Shown here piece after piece: positions 11,281 to 22,479 of a DNA stretch of 64,000 bases (positions are counted from its first letter, which is position 1; each line of letters opens with the position of its first letter). A program made the position numbers and the translations under genes. Origin of the DNA: Gnetum montanum (taxonomy: Eukaryota > Streptophyta > Gnetopsida > Gnetales > Gnetaceae); assembly GCA_015680685.1 (NCBI GenBank), contig MNCI01008925.1, positions 742,671-806,670 of the forward strand, given 5' to 3'. The notes beneath the pieces were generated by a model. It was not told where the DNA came from. It saw nothing but the letters and a program-made list of their open reading frames with translations, and made no database searches.

Positions 11281-12260
11281 ATAAGCTAGTCATAATCAAT
11301 GCTGGACTTGCTCCTACACAAAAAGAAAATTTGTTAAAGGTGGTTAACAAATAGCCAATAGCCTTTACTTGGTTATATCTCGAGCTAATTGGAATCAATC
11401 CAAGGATATGCTACCATCACATTTACATTCACCTAACCATGAAGTTAAGAAGGTAGTCACAGAGACAATTGAACCCCAAATTAAAGCAAATTATCAAGGA
11501 GAAAATAGAGTAACTCCTCAAGATAGGGTTTATCTATCCCATTGCAGATAGTGAGTGGGTTAGCCAACTTGTAATTATGTCAAAGAAAGGTGGCAAGTGG
11601 CAAGTCTACATCAACTTCAAGCTGTTGAACATGGCAACATTTAAAGATCATTTTCCATTGTCATTTGTGGACCAAGTGTTGGATACTATCTTCGGGAATT
11701 GCTATTATACCTTCTTGGATTGCTATAGTGGATATAACCAAATCAAAATTGCGCTAGAAGATCATGTCAAGACAACATTCACAAGTCTTTGGGGGACTTT
11801 TGCATATTGTAAGATGTCATTCAATCTATGCAATGCCCCTACAACATTTCAATGCATGGTACTTAGCATCTTTCAATAGCAAATCGGTAGTGGTGTGAAA
11901 GTATTCATGGGTGACTTCTCCACCTATGGAGCTACACTTGAGTAAGCCTTGGACCGCCTTGAGAAAGTATTAAAAATATGTGTGGAAACAAATCTACAGC
12001 TCAACTCGAAAAAGAGCCATCTTATGGTCCAAGACGACATTATGTTGGGGTACTAAATTTCATAAGGGGTTGAGCTAGACCTAGAGAAGATAAGGATCAT
12101 CTAAGGAATAACACACCAACTAGAGATAGGTAAAGATGTCCAATCATTCCTTGGACATACTGGTTACTATCGATGATTCATAGAGAATTTCTCTAAGATC
12201 ACAAAGCCATTGGTCAAGCTTACATAGAAAGATGCTCTGTTCATCTAGACCAATGAATGC
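11281..12260 (+). pseudogene. Athila-3 reverse transcriptase
   Basis: RT copies element RNA into DNA. The blocks in order are 'SEWVSQLVIMSKKGGKWQVYINFKLLN' region (11550-11630), 'DHFPLSFVDQVLD' (11647-11685), 'FLDCYSGYNQIKIAL' (11713-11757), 'TFAYCKMSFNLCNAPTTFQ' (11797-11853) and the active site 'VFMGDFSTYG' (11901-11930). The Athila consensus here is FMDDFS, so the first catalytic Asp of the pair is replaced by Gly. Stops and frame losses are also present, so the enzyme is dead. The FxDDFS form is typical of Athila and unlike the YVDD of the Tat copies here. Confidence 0.88.
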
Positions 12261-12770
12261 AAATAGGAATTCCAACAATTAAAGGAAAAACTTGTAGAAA
12301 ATCCAATTCTACGAGCACCAAACTGGTCTAGACCATTTCACATAATGATAGAAACATCTAATTATGCTTTGGAAGTAATGCTTATGTAGTTGGATGATAA
12401 AAAATGTTCATATTACATCCACTACATGAGCCAAAGCATTGTAGGTGCACAACTGAATTACACCACCACAGAGAAAGAATTAATGGCAGTGGTGTATGCT
12501 CTTGAAAAATTCAGGCACTATGTGCTTGGTTATGAAGTATTTGTGCACACAGACCATAGTGTTATTTGCTTCCTAATGAACAAGCTGATGGTGAGTCCCT
12601 ATATCATATGGTGGCTTGTGATCTTGCTGGAATTTGATCTCACAATGGTAGATTGAAAAGGGACTGAGAATGTGATTGCTGACCATCTCTCTTAATTAAT
12701 ATGGAATAATAAAGAGGATAAGAGCCCACTCTTTGATTAGTTTCTAGATGAACTCCTCTTTATAGGAGCA
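12261..12770 (+). pseudogene. Athila-3 RNase H
   Basis: This RNase H degrades the RNA strand during reverse transcription. It is recognised by the RT connection 'FQQLKEKLVENPILRAPNW' region near 12280, then 'TTEKELMAVVYALEKFRHY' at 12466-12522, 'VHTDHSVICFL' (12543) and 'ENVIADHLS' (12668-12694). The frame 12390-12656 is open, with a TGA where a Lys-Lys-Gly block follows. Position and motifs fit the gypsy pol order. Confidence 0.85.
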
Positions 12771-12782
12771 CTAAATGACCAA

Positions 12783-13990
12783 GTGCCCACAAAAACAACA
12801 TGGTACAATGACATCCTCACCTATTTTCCTACTCAAAAGATGCCACAAGATCTTGACTTTAGAAAGAAGCAACAATTTCTTCATCAGGCCAAATACTTCA
12901 TGAAAATCAATGGACACATCTACAAGGTGTGCATCGATAGCCTGATTCGTCAATATGCCCGTGATGAAGATCAATTGCACATTCTTCAGGATGCTCACAA
13001 AGGGCCTTATGGAGGCCACTATGTAGATGGTAGGATACTATTGGCTATAATCTTCAGGGATGCCCACTAGTTTGTCTAATCTTGTGAATGTTGTCAGTGA
13101 GGTGGTGGGATAACCGCATGAATGGTGGATCCTTAATAGTAGATTCAACCACTAGAGCCTTTTGACATGTGGGGCATTGACATCATGGATCCTATCACAC
13201 CTATGTCCAATGAAAAGGCATATATCCTTGTAGTAATTTACTACTACACAAAATGGGTAGAAGTAGTTATTGTTACTAATTGTACATCATCTACTGCTGC
13301 TAGATTTGTATAAAAAATGTTGTAAATAGGTTTGGGATGCCACGTGCACTAATTTCTGACAATGGAACTCATTTCACAAGTGCCACTTTTAGAAAGTTGA
13401 TGCAATGCTTAGGGGTTAAACATAAATTAACAACACCCTATCACCCCCAAGCCATCGGTCAAGTAGAGGTAACTAATAAGGAGATCACAAAGATCTTAAC
13501 AAGGATCATAAGCAAATATAGGAAAGATTGAAATACAAAATTCAACAATTCCCTTTAGGCCTACTTCTCAACATGGAAACTTCCTATTGGCTATTCTCTC
13601 TACAAGCTAGTGTATGGAAAGCTTTCAATGCTTCTAATTCAATTCCAGCTCTATACACTCTTAACAGCCCATGATCTAAATCTTTACTTAAGTCTAGAAT
13701 AAAAAAAAAGATTGATCAACCTCAATGTGCTAAATGAAAATTGATTAGTGGTCCTATCTTTGAATGAGGTGCACAAGGCATTCAACAAGCAATGTCATGA
13801 CCTTAGAATATGGAAAGTAAGACTTCAACCAGGAGATAAGGTTCTCTATTGAAATTCTACATTTTTATCCCAAAAGACCAAATTTCAAAGGTTGTGGGAG
13901 GGACCTTACATAATTAATTAAACCTTTTCCTTTGGGGACATGTTATTTACAAACCTAAGAGCTCAAATAAAAAGTAGTTGGTCAATGTCC
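12783..13990 (+). pseudogene. Athila-3 integrase
   Basis: The integrase keeps all three parts. The N-terminal zinc-binding region has 'HKGPYGGHYV' and 'CECCQ' (12990-13095). The catalytic core has 'FDMWGIDIMDPITPM' (13161), 'YYTKWVEVV', 'ALISDNGTHFTSA' (13341) and 'GQVEVTNKEI' (13457), supplying D, D and E. The C-terminal part has 'PGDKVLY', 'LWEGPYIIN' and 'FSFGDML'. There is a frameshift near 13310 and several stops. It aligns through its length with the Athila-2 integrase. Confidence 0.88.
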
Positions 13991-14096
13991 AATAAGTAAA
14001 ACCTTTTCTAGAACCAAGACAAGCTAGTGCAATTACCACCTCAACAGATGGACAACCACATTTAATATTTTGGATCTTTTTCTTCCAACTTAGTTA

Positions 14097-14108
14097 TGGG
14101 GGAGATGG
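14097..14108 (+). promoter_or_regulatory. Athila-3 purine tract after pol
   Basis: tgggggagatgg is in the same place, just after pol, as in Athila-2 (3806). T-rich DNA with TTTTACA-like repeats follows at 14130-14320. Confidence 0.5.
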
Positions 14109-15584
14109 CCATCTATGCAAGCAATCCATATGGCTTCTCGGTTTTTCTACTTTTTTTTCCACATTTTTATTTTACAAGTTATTTATTTTATTTTACAAAT
14201 TTTTTATTTTCAAATTTTTTCCCTTTTACACCATTTTTAGTATATTTGAACCTTTCTTGATTATTTCACACTTTCTTGTATATTTTACTTTGTTTTGTTT
14301 TGTTTGAGTATGAATTTTCATTATTTTTGCTAAATAGTGGCACTGTTGTTGTTTACTATTGATGGTTTATGCTTAATGTTGTGATTGTCAATGTCTGGTT
14401 TCTAATGTCTGATAACTATGACATGGTTTATTTTTCATGGAATAGGCAGTGAGTCCACATTATCCACCCATCCAATAAACTCTATGGTTTTCCTTATTTT
14501 GGAAGTCTGAGATCCATTCCATTAAAGAAACTTTTAATCAATTGGTAACCTTGGTAGTTCCAGAATTGGGAAGGATTCAAAGGTTTGTAGAGGGTGTAAC
14601 TTCAAGGGAACTCAATACTCTTTGTACTCTTCTACTTACCTGAGTGCTTGGGTATTTTCATGAACTTCTTACCATTCCATTCCAACCACTAATAGGAAGT
14701 CAAATAAAGTATTTGCATGGTGTGGTTCCCATCCAAAAATTCAAAAAAAAAAAACAACAAAAAAACCAAAACAAAAAAAAAAAACAAACATGATGGGAAT
14801 TCAAAGCACACCCCTTAGACAAATAAACAGGCTACAAGCACTAGTCATGAGACTAGAAAGACATGTTACCCATACTTGAAGGTCCCCTCTAACTAAGGCC
14901 CTCTCTCTCTCTCACTTCCTACTTCTCTTTTCTTCTCTTTATGGAATAGTGATTGTTTTATGAGAGCACTTCTTGAGTAGGTAGATTGGTTTTGGAGTGG
15001 TGATGTGAAGTCACTGAAAGAGGCTAATTTTGGTCTGGACTAAGGATGGATCTTCTCAGGTCATTTTAAATACATATTCCACAAGATACTTTTTATGACC
15101 TCAATTCGAGATTCCATTCCACCTTCTTAGTCATCCATCTATACTATCATAACTCACCTCACTGTCGGTTTCTATGTTATGTCCAATGTCTTAGTCTGAT
15201 GTGTTGGAATTCTTGGATAGATCCTTTTTAGTTGGTCCTTAACTTTTCATGATCATTAATCAACTATGGGGTCCACAAACTCCTTAGTTGGGGTTATGCA
15301 AGGGCAACAAGGGCATGTGCCTGCTATGGACATGTCCCTTACCTTAACCATTACTACAAACCTATCTTTTGCATATTCCATTGTGCAAATCATTATGTGC
15401 TCCTTGAACTCTCATTCTACATCCTATTTCTCCATTTTTCTTAATTTTCTTAATTTTTGGGACTTCAACATCCTCTTCTTGAATTTTTATCATGTTTGTG
15501 GCTATTTGGGCTTTCATTTGATCCTAAATTCATTCAAGATATCTTTGTAATTTTTAAGTTTTGACTTCATCAACAATGCTAAAT
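14109..15584 (+). other. Athila-3 3' non-coding region
   Basis: No supported ORF is present. The region is shared with Athila-2 (about 3819-5230) and Athila-4 (25781-26791, 43822-44370). It includes an A-rich tract at about 14736-14790 at the site where Athila-4 has one at 26404-26452. The open frame at 15266-15550 has low-complexity, Leu/Phe-rich content without family resemblance and is treated as chance. Confidence 0.6.
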
Positions 15585-15585
15585 A

Positions 15586-15665
15586 GTTGCGTCGACTAGG
15601 CCCCATTGATGTAGTAGACTACATCGACAAGGCCTCGTTGACGCAACATAAAAATAGTATAAATA
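15586..15665 (+). promoter_or_regulatory. Athila-3 internal promoter-like module (palindromes + TATA)
   Basis: Inverted motifs gcgtcgactaggcccc, acatcgacaaggcctcg and ttgacgcaac precede TATAAATA at 15658-15665. The motif set is the one found in U3 of the Athila-3 and Athila-4 LTRs, but here it lies inside the element, upstream of the late ORF. The equivalent in Athila-4 is 44375-44458. Promoter function is inferred from this resemblance. Confidence 0.6.
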
Positions 15666-15810
15666 CTACCGAACACTTTGAATTTTTCACATTTGGTCCA
15701 TAACACCCAAGGAGTTTTTGCAATTTTCAAAGCCTAGAACCTTCCTAAGCCTATAACTCTCGCACTGTTTATCCAAATCACCCCGTTCTTGGATCCTACA
15801 ATTACCGAAG

Positions 15811-16103
15811 GTAAGCTCATAGTCATGGGGGTAGCAAACCTTAAGGTTTTGATGATAATTTTTCAAAACTTTTTCTAACTCCCCCAAAGGGTTAAGATAT
15901 AAAATGCTATTAAATCATTAATTTTTAAGAATTTAACCCTTCCAATAACTTCGGTAAATAAAATATTAAATTAATAATTAAATACTTAATCCATCCAACC
16001 ATAATCACACCTTAGCCAAGTGTAACCTCCCTATGAGACAATGTGTTCCAATCATTCTGAGTTACATAATATTTGCTAATCCATTGTTATGTTGTGATTA
16101 TAG
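15811..16103 (+). other. Athila-3 late-gene intron (predicted)
   Basis: The donor is gtaagc at 15811 and the acceptor gtgattatag ends at 16103 (293 nt). The acceptor side aligns with 5448 in Athila-2 and 44834 in Athila-4. An untranslated first exon of roughly 120-150 nt would lie between the TATA box and the donor. Confidence 0.5.
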
Positions 16104-17075
16104 ATGTTACCAAGATCGAAGAGACCGTAGGAGGAAGAACCATTACAACCACAAGAGAAATGACCTTGAGTGGGAAGAGGCCAACAAGAACATGGCCAAG
16201 AATAGGCTAAGGAAACCCAAGTAATGGGACCTCTCATAGATGAGGATAAGGTGGAATTTGTCCAATAGATTCTCGAGGAGAAACTACATCTGAATGCTCA
16301 CAATGAGGAAAAGTGCCAAGCCATATACCTAGACTAAAATTCATACTCACACAGGCTTGCCTCAACATAATTGGAAACTGTAAGGTCCAATGCTTAGTTC
16401 TCCAAGAGTTGAACTTTGGGTCGTTCCTTGAATGGGCTCTAGAAGATGTTAGAGCTCAATTGCAAGCCTCTCTCATGTGGCCAAATCATCTAGTTGTCGA
16501 TGGGATTGATGCCTACAACAAGGTGAAAATCTACATGAAGGAGTTGCAGATTGAAAAAATGATGGAGTACATGGAGCTATCCAATCGCTACTATGCAAAC
16601 CTAGCAATGCTGACTACCAGATGGCTGTAGTCTGAGCTTGAGAAGTAAGTGGCTATCTTGTGCTTATTGTATGAGGTTGAGTTCAAGAATCATAAAGACA
16701 CCAAGTAAAAGCTTGTAGTGGCAAATTTTTAACTCAAGGTTCTCAAGGCAAAATTCATAGACCAAAGATCAGTTGCCAAGAACATAGCCAAAAGAATGAA
16801 TGACTACTAGGCATTGCAAGACATAAGTTAAGCATTCAACATTGAGCACAAACAATTTGTTGTATAGGAGCTATTTCTAGTACTTCCTTGTCCTTGGGAT
16901 GTTCCAATTTTGGCCCACATCAGCAAAGCTACGTGGACCATGAGTGATCCCAAAAGTAAAGAAGAGAAAATGAAAGCATTACTAGATGCTTTTAGCCTTT
17001 CACCGGAAGTTGAAGTAGTAGCAGGACAACCACAACCACCTCAACCACTAGCCACACCTAGAGTTGGAGAAGGTC
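16104..17075 (+). pseudogene. Athila-3 late (env-position) ORF, partial
   Basis: This ORF follows pol, where Athila elements carry an env-like gene, but I see no signal peptide or membrane span and make no envelope claim. The ATG is the first codon after the predicted acceptor. It shares 'CKVQCLVLQELNFGSFLE' and 'MWP' (16378-16480) with Athila-4. It then jumps to a helical, charged part ('MMEYMELSNRYYANL', 'EVEFKNHKD', 16558-16700) and ends in a Pro/Gln-rich stretch ('AGQPQPPQPLATP', 17023-17060). The middle domain present in Athila-4 is missing. It has multiple stops and is cut by Copia-1 at 17076. Confidence 0.6.
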
Positions 17076-17526
17076 TGTTGGAGCCTCAAGAGCATTATTC
17101 TCTTTTGTCTTCATGCCATTATAACATGCATTTATGCATTGAAGTGGCCTCCATATTTGTTGACACTTATACACATTGGAATATGGCATTTTTGCATTGG
17201 CGTTGGGGTGGCGTCCACATCCAGATGGGGTTTTGGATTTCTTATTTTTCAAATTTTCTTTCATGGTAACCGATTCCATGGCCTATAAATTTGTTCTTGA
17301 TGGGAGAACAAAGGTACCACAAATTACAGTAGGATTGTAGTTCAAGTCCCTTTCACAGATGCTTAGAGGTTGCATACACCATCGTTGCAGAGTGCTGATG
17401 TGAAAGAAGAATTTGAACAGGATTAATAGAAGGCATCAGTGGCTGGAGGTTAGTTCCATTTGCTTCCACATTCTATACTTTTATTACTTGTGCAATCTGA
17501 TTTTTTCACACAATAATTTTCTTACA
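17076..17526 (+). repeat. Copia-1 5' LTR (451 bp)
   Basis: It starts tgttggagcc and ends tttcttaca, two bases before the primer site. The TG...CA ends and length are typical of plant copia. The open frames at 16910, 17058 and 17064 overlap it and are not genes of the LTR. Confidence 0.85.
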
Positions 17527-17528
17527 TT

Positions 17529-17540
17529 TGGTATCAGAGT
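17529..17540 (+). other. Copia-1 primer binding site (initiator tRNA-Met)
   Basis: tggtatcagagt is the standard plant copia primer site complementary to initiator tRNA-Met. It lies 2 nt after the LTR. Confidence 0.9.
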
Positions 17541-18730
17541 ATTAGATCTCTATCTTGATGTGTTTTGAAGATGGTGCAATTGTCTGTATTGACTCTAGAC
17601 TAGAATTTGGTTGTTGATTTTGAATTAAATTGAATTCTAGATTTTTTGTCCACTTCACTAGCACATGGGATATTTAAGTATGTTATGTTGCCCATGAATG
17701 TTTAATATTGAATGGCCTGTGTTGCTATGCCCATTGCTTGTATTGTTGTGCCTATTGCCTGTGTTACTATGCCTATTGCCTAGTTTACCATGTTATTAGA
17801 ACCATTAAGATTACTGTGTTTACTCCATAGGATACAACAAGTTTTTTTTCCCTTGTAATTTTAAGAATTCAGTCATTACCATCATGTTTCACAGTAATTT
17901 TATTTTTCCCCGTAATTTTAAGAATTTAGTCATGACCATCATGTTTCAATGAGTCAATGAAGGATATTTTACGATCAATTTAGTTACTTAAAAGCATGTG
18001 GATTATGTTTTATGCATTAACCATAAAAATATACATAATGGTCATGGAAAATCATTGTGTGACTATGTAACATGTATCAATCTATGATCATCAATGTTTT
18101 TATTTTTTTTAAAAAGGAAGGGTTTTAACCTAATGTTTCCTTTTCCCACTCGTCACAGTCCAAAGGTATCATGGCTATAAAGTATTAGAAGTCAAAGGAT
18201 AACTTTGCTAATATCCTAAGCAAGTTGGTTATATGCATTTTTTGATCAAATTATGTTTATACCATGTTAAATTTGGTAAGTTATCAATTTTATGCATATT
18301 TTGTATATGTATGCATCATTATAACTAGTGATCTATATAATTTTGTATAATTAAAAGTAGCCACAACATGTTTAATTATGCAAAATTATGTACTAAGAGC
18401 TTTTGGATCACATATGGTAGACAACATTTAAAATTGTGATTAATCATATGTAATATGATAAATTTTATCCCACAAGAATTTTTATTGTATTTAATATGAT
18501 TAATTAGGATGATATGTTAAATTATTTTTCTTAATTTTCCCATAGGGATTATGAAAAGGAATATAATTTATAGTTTCATCGTGTAAGGATATATGAATCT
18601 ATTTAAATTAAAATTTAGCCTACAAGCAATTTTATGTCATTTAATTCATATTTTTCATGTTTTACATTGGCAAACATGTCTTATGGTATTTTAACCTCAA
18701 ATTTAGTAACATAAGCATGTTTGATTATGT
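17541..18730 (+). other. Copia-1 untranslated leader, AT-rich
   Basis: About 1.2 kb lies between primer site and gag. It has no supported ORF and is very AT-rich. There is a short near-duplication (17870-17945: 'aattttaagaattcagtcat' like blocks, twice) and a degenerate 'tattgcctgtgttactatgcc' repeat at 17700-17790. Confidence 0.55.
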
Positions 18731-18734
18731 AGTT

Positions 18735-19540
18735 GTACAACTTGAAAGCTACTTCGATTTTAAATGTGACATTCTTGAATTAAAGGGTGATTATTATAAG
18801 GTGTGGAAGGAGAGAATTCTTCTTCATTTGGGCTAGATGAACATTGATTATGCTATCTATAAGGATGAACCACTTTCCATTACAATAATTAGTTGTCTAA
18901 ATGATATTGGTAATTATGAAAAATGGGAGCGATCTAATCATCTATGTGTCATGTTCATAAAAACCAAGATCTTGGTTGGTATGAGTGGTTCACTGGAATA
19001 GTATGACAATGTGCATGCTTTGTTAAAGGCCATTAATGAACAATTTGAGTCATCAGAAAAGGTATAGGTGAGTACCTTGATGATGAAGTTCTCATCCATG
19101 AAGCTCACTGAAACTCGTGGTATGCCTGAGCACATCATGCAAATGAGGGATATAGTAGCTCAACTCAAAACACTCAAGGTTGAGATGTCAGAATCTTTCC
19201 TTGTGCACTACATATTAAACACACTACCACCACAATACGAACCTTTTAAGATTTCTTATAACACACATAAGGACAAATGGTTAATCAATGAACTAATGAC
19301 CATGTGTGTGAAAAAAGAGGGGAGACTTGCTATGGAAGCAAAAGAGAGTGTGCATCTAGCTACACAAGGAAAGAATAAAGAACAAGCCAAAGGTAAGAGG
19401 AAGGTCAACTTTCCTGCACAAGCTGATATAAAGAAGGAATCCAGATGTTTTTTTTTTGGCAAAAAGAAAGGGCACATAAAGAAGGATCGTTCTAAATATT
19501 AGAAATTTCTTAAAAAGAAAGGTACTCGACTCTCACTTAT
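18735..19540 (+). pseudogene. Copia-1 gag
   Basis: This is the copia gag nucleocapsid precursor. 'YYKVWKERILLHL' (18793-18831), 'NYEKWERSNHLC' (18914), 'MQMRDIVAQLKTL' (19137-19176), 'FLVHYILNTLPPQYEPF' (19198-19248) and 'INELMTMCVKKEGRL' (19285-19330) are the usual UBN2-type blocks. The CCHC knuckle at 19444-19500 has lost two ligands ('RCFFFGKKKGHIKKDRSKY'): the second Cys is Phe and the last Cys is Arg. There is a TAG near 19065 and another after the knuckle. Confidence 0.87.
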
Positions 19541-19554
19541 TTGTTTTGAATCTA

Positions 19555-21460
19555 ATATGGTTGATGTTGGCCATGACACATGTTGTATTGATTTTGGTTC
19601 TACAATCCATGTTACCAATTCCTTGCAGGGGGTGAAAAACCTAAGGAAGCCAATGGAAAGTGAGTTATGCATCTATCCAAGCAATAAGATATGCTCACAT
19701 GTGGAGGTAGTCAAAACATGCAAATTAGTTTTAAGTAGTGGTTTTGTTTTAGAGTTGGAAAAGATATTTTATATTCCTAGTTTGCAAGGAATTTAATTTC
19801 TATTTCAAGGCTTATATCATTGGGATTTTCCTTTAATTTTTCAAATACTATATTCAATTTATATTATACATCTAAACTTATTGGAAATGGTACATTGACA
19901 GAGGTCTTTTCAAAATTAATTTACAAAATGAAACTTCATATACTTCTATGCATATTCATGCTTGCATTAAGAGATGTGTTATGAATGATAAATCCTCTAT
20001 GTTGTGGTATTGTAGATTAGGACATATCTCTATTAAGAGAATAAAGAGATTAGTAAATGATGGAGTACTTGGTACTCTAGATTTGACTGACTTTGACACT
20101 TATGTGGACTGCATAAAGGGAAAGTAGACTAATATGTCAAAGAAAGATGCCAAGAGGAGTTCGGACATATTAGAGATTATACATACAGATATTTGTAGTC
20201 CAGATATGGATGTGTATGCTCAAAAGTATTTCATTACTTTTATTTATGATTATTCACGATATATGTATCTCTACCTGCTTTATAACAAGAGTGAAGCTTT
20301 AGATGGCTTTAAGCTGTTTAAGGTTGAAGTAGAGAAACAATGTGGTAAGTAAATAAAGATAGTGAGATCTGATAGAGGTGGTGAATACTATGGTAGATAT
20401 ATTGATGATGGACAAGCACCTAGTCCATTTGCTAAGTTTCTTCAAGAGCATGGGATTGTTGCCTAGTACACTATGCCTGGTTTTCTAGATCAAAATGGTG
20501 TGGTAGAAAGAAGAAACTGAACATTATTGGACATGGTGCAAAGTATGCTTAATAGCTCCAAGCTTTCCAAGTCCCTGTGGATTGAAGCTCTTAAGACAGC
20601 CGTGTATATATTGAACCGAGTTCCAACCAAGGCTATCTCAAAGACACCATTTGAATTGTGGAAAGGTTGGAAACTGAGTTTGTGGCATATATGCATTTAA
20701 GAGTCTATAATCCACAAGAAAAAAAGCTAGACCCAAGGACCATAAGTGGGTATTTCGTCGAATATGTTGAATGGTCTAAGAGATATAGATTTTATTGCCC
20801 ATCACATACTACTAGGTTTGTGGAATCAAGGAATCCTAAATTTCTTGAGAATGACTTGATTAGTAGGAGTAGTAGATCTTAGAACATTGTTCCTAAGATA
20901 GATCATATAGACACTCAATTTGCTATTTCAAATGATAGAATAATTTTTGTGCACTATACGCCTAGAGCACAAATGCATAATGAAAAACAACCAGTCATTG
21001 AAGTTCCACAAATTGCTAATCAAGAAGTAGTAGATCCAGCTAATCAATAGATACCAAAACCTATTGAACAACCTGTTGAACATCATGATCCTCAAGAGAA
21101 TGATGAACCAACATTAAGAAGATCTACTAGAGTAAGGTGATCAGTGATTCCTAGTGACTATATGGTGTATCTACAGGAGTTTGACTACAACATAGGAGCC
21201 AAAAATGATCCTGAAATGTTTTCACAAGCCATGAATTGTAAGGAATCTAACTTGTGGTATGATGCCATGAAAGATGAGATGAACTCTATGTTATCTAATG
21301 GAGTCTAGGATCTTTCCAAGCTCCCTAGTGGTGTAAAAGCCATTAGATGCAAATGGATCTTCAAAACTAAGAAAGAATCAGTGGGCAACATTAAAAGATA
21401 TAAGGCCAGACTTGTCGCTAAAGGGTTCACTCGGAAAAAGGGTGATGAAGTATCATTAAG
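19555..21460 (+). pseudogene. Copia-1 protease, integrase and start of RT
   Basis: The protease reads 'CIDFGSTIHVTNS' (19586-19624), where the family has DSG, so the catalytic motif is damaged (DFG). Next come the pre-integrase finger ('LWYCRLGHISIKRI', 20002) and the integrase core with 'IIHTDICSPDM' (20172), 'IVRSDRGGEYYG' (20358) and 'NGVVERRN' (20493), keeping D, D and E. '[17 protein letters not shown]' (20612) and a small deletion follow. The RT opening has 'AMKDEMNSMLSNG' (21267) and 'CKWIFKTKKES...YKARLVAKGFT' (21348-21430). RT stops at the Athila-4 LTR near 21461, before its active site. Confidence 0.88.
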
Positions 21461-22334
21461 TCGATGCATCAACTAGGCTACATATACGGGGCTGTGTATA
21501 CATGATTGTGTCGACGTGGCCCCGTCGACATAGCCTTTCATGCGTCAACATGACCCCGTTTACGTGGAGCCTATTTCAGCCTATAAATAAGAGGGCCTTC
21601 CGCCTCATTTAGGTACTTTTCAGTTAGTTGTAGCAAAGCTCTTGCAATTTGTTCCTGCAGGAGATAGAATATTTTCCAAGTGCCCACAACAGGGGTAAGA
21701 AAAGTGAATATATTCAAGCGTTGATGTATCTAGGACCATTGATGGCAATAAAGATGAACTCTTCAAGCATGCCTTGCAGCATTTGGACTTAGCTATTTTA
21801 TGCATTTAGTAGTTTAATATGTTTATGCTTTGTTAGTTACTTAAGTTTATGTTATTGATATTTTAATCACTTTTGCTCATTAGTAGTTCGTAAAGGCCAT
21901 AAGTACGACCATCTTGAACATGAATCAAACACTTGGTAAGCCCAGTGACGCTTAATGTCTCGTAACCCAGAAGTGTTAGGAGATGCTCAGAACGTGCTCA
22001 GAAGATGGGATCAGATACTTATGCCAGAAATAGTTAGGGCATAAGCTAGGATAATTATAGATTAGATAATAGTTTATTCCTTACTCTTCATACCTTAATT
22101 AGCTGCCAAAAGATAAGTAAAAAACTATAAAAATCATTAGCCTTAATCTCACTTAACCATCGTAATCAGAACATCACAAGTGAGGTTAGGAAGACAATGA
22201 TTGTTCTAACCCAAGGTTTTGCTGGTTAGGATCTGGTGTATGTTAAGTGCTTACAATATATGGAATTCGACCAAGTCATGTGTGAATGCCCGTGATTCAC
22301 ATGGTTGGACATAGGGGTACCTAGCCGCTCATCC
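21461..22334 (+). repeat. Athila-4 5' LTR (about 874 bp)
   Basis: The end (ctcatcc, 22334, ancestral CTCATCA) is fixed by the primer site. The start near tcgatgcatcaactagg (21461) is set by alignment with the Athila-3 LTR. An alternative start is tgatgaag at 21443. U3 holds inverted motifs: atatacgggg, gtgtatac, tgtcgacgtggccccgtcgac (about 21508-21530) and gcgtcaacatgaccccg. TATAAATA lies at 21582-21589. Confidence 0.75.
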
Positions 22335-22335
22335 T

Positions 22336-22353
22336 TGGCACCGTTGTCAAGGA
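22336..22353 (+). other. Athila-4 primer binding site (tRNA-Asp)
   Basis: tggcaccgttgtcaagga matches the tRNA-Asp primer site with three transitions. It lies one base after the LTR end. Confidence 0.87.
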
Positions 22354-22479
22354 CTATTAGTCTTACATGCGTCATCTAACCTTGGTGAAATTATCATTCA
22401 AGTCGTTGGAACAGACCCAGGATAGAAATATTTACGCACGCTAGGTAGATTAAAGTTAGTAGTAAGGTACATTGATTAC

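Larger units (their letters stand above)
7001..17075 (+). mobile_element. Athila-3, near-complete Athila-like element (3' end cut)
   Basis: This is the most complete Athila copy. In order it has 5' LTR, tRNA-Asp primer site, gag, protease, RT, RNase H, integrase, purine tract, non-coding region, palindrome and TATA module, intron and late ORF. It is interrupted at 17076 by Copia-1. Its 3' LTR should lie beyond the nested insertions, outside the window. All coding parts carry stops and frameshifts. Confidence 0.88.
17076..21460 (+). mobile_element. Copia-1, Ty1/copia element (5' part)
   Basis: The copia order is 5' LTR, initiator-Met primer site, gag, protease, integrase, then RT. Integrase before RT distinguishes it from the gypsy elements around it. 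It is cut in early RT by Athila-4. The remainder should lie right of the window. A target duplication would be AGGTC (17071-17075). Confidence 0.88.

Noticed and set aside
15586-15665. Start of an independent LTR or second element inside Athila-3
   Set aside because: The motif set resembles U3, but the sequence after the TATA box does not match any LTR here. The same arrangement precedes the late ORF in Athila-4, and Athila-2 shows the intron and acceptor in the same place, so it is better read as part of the element.
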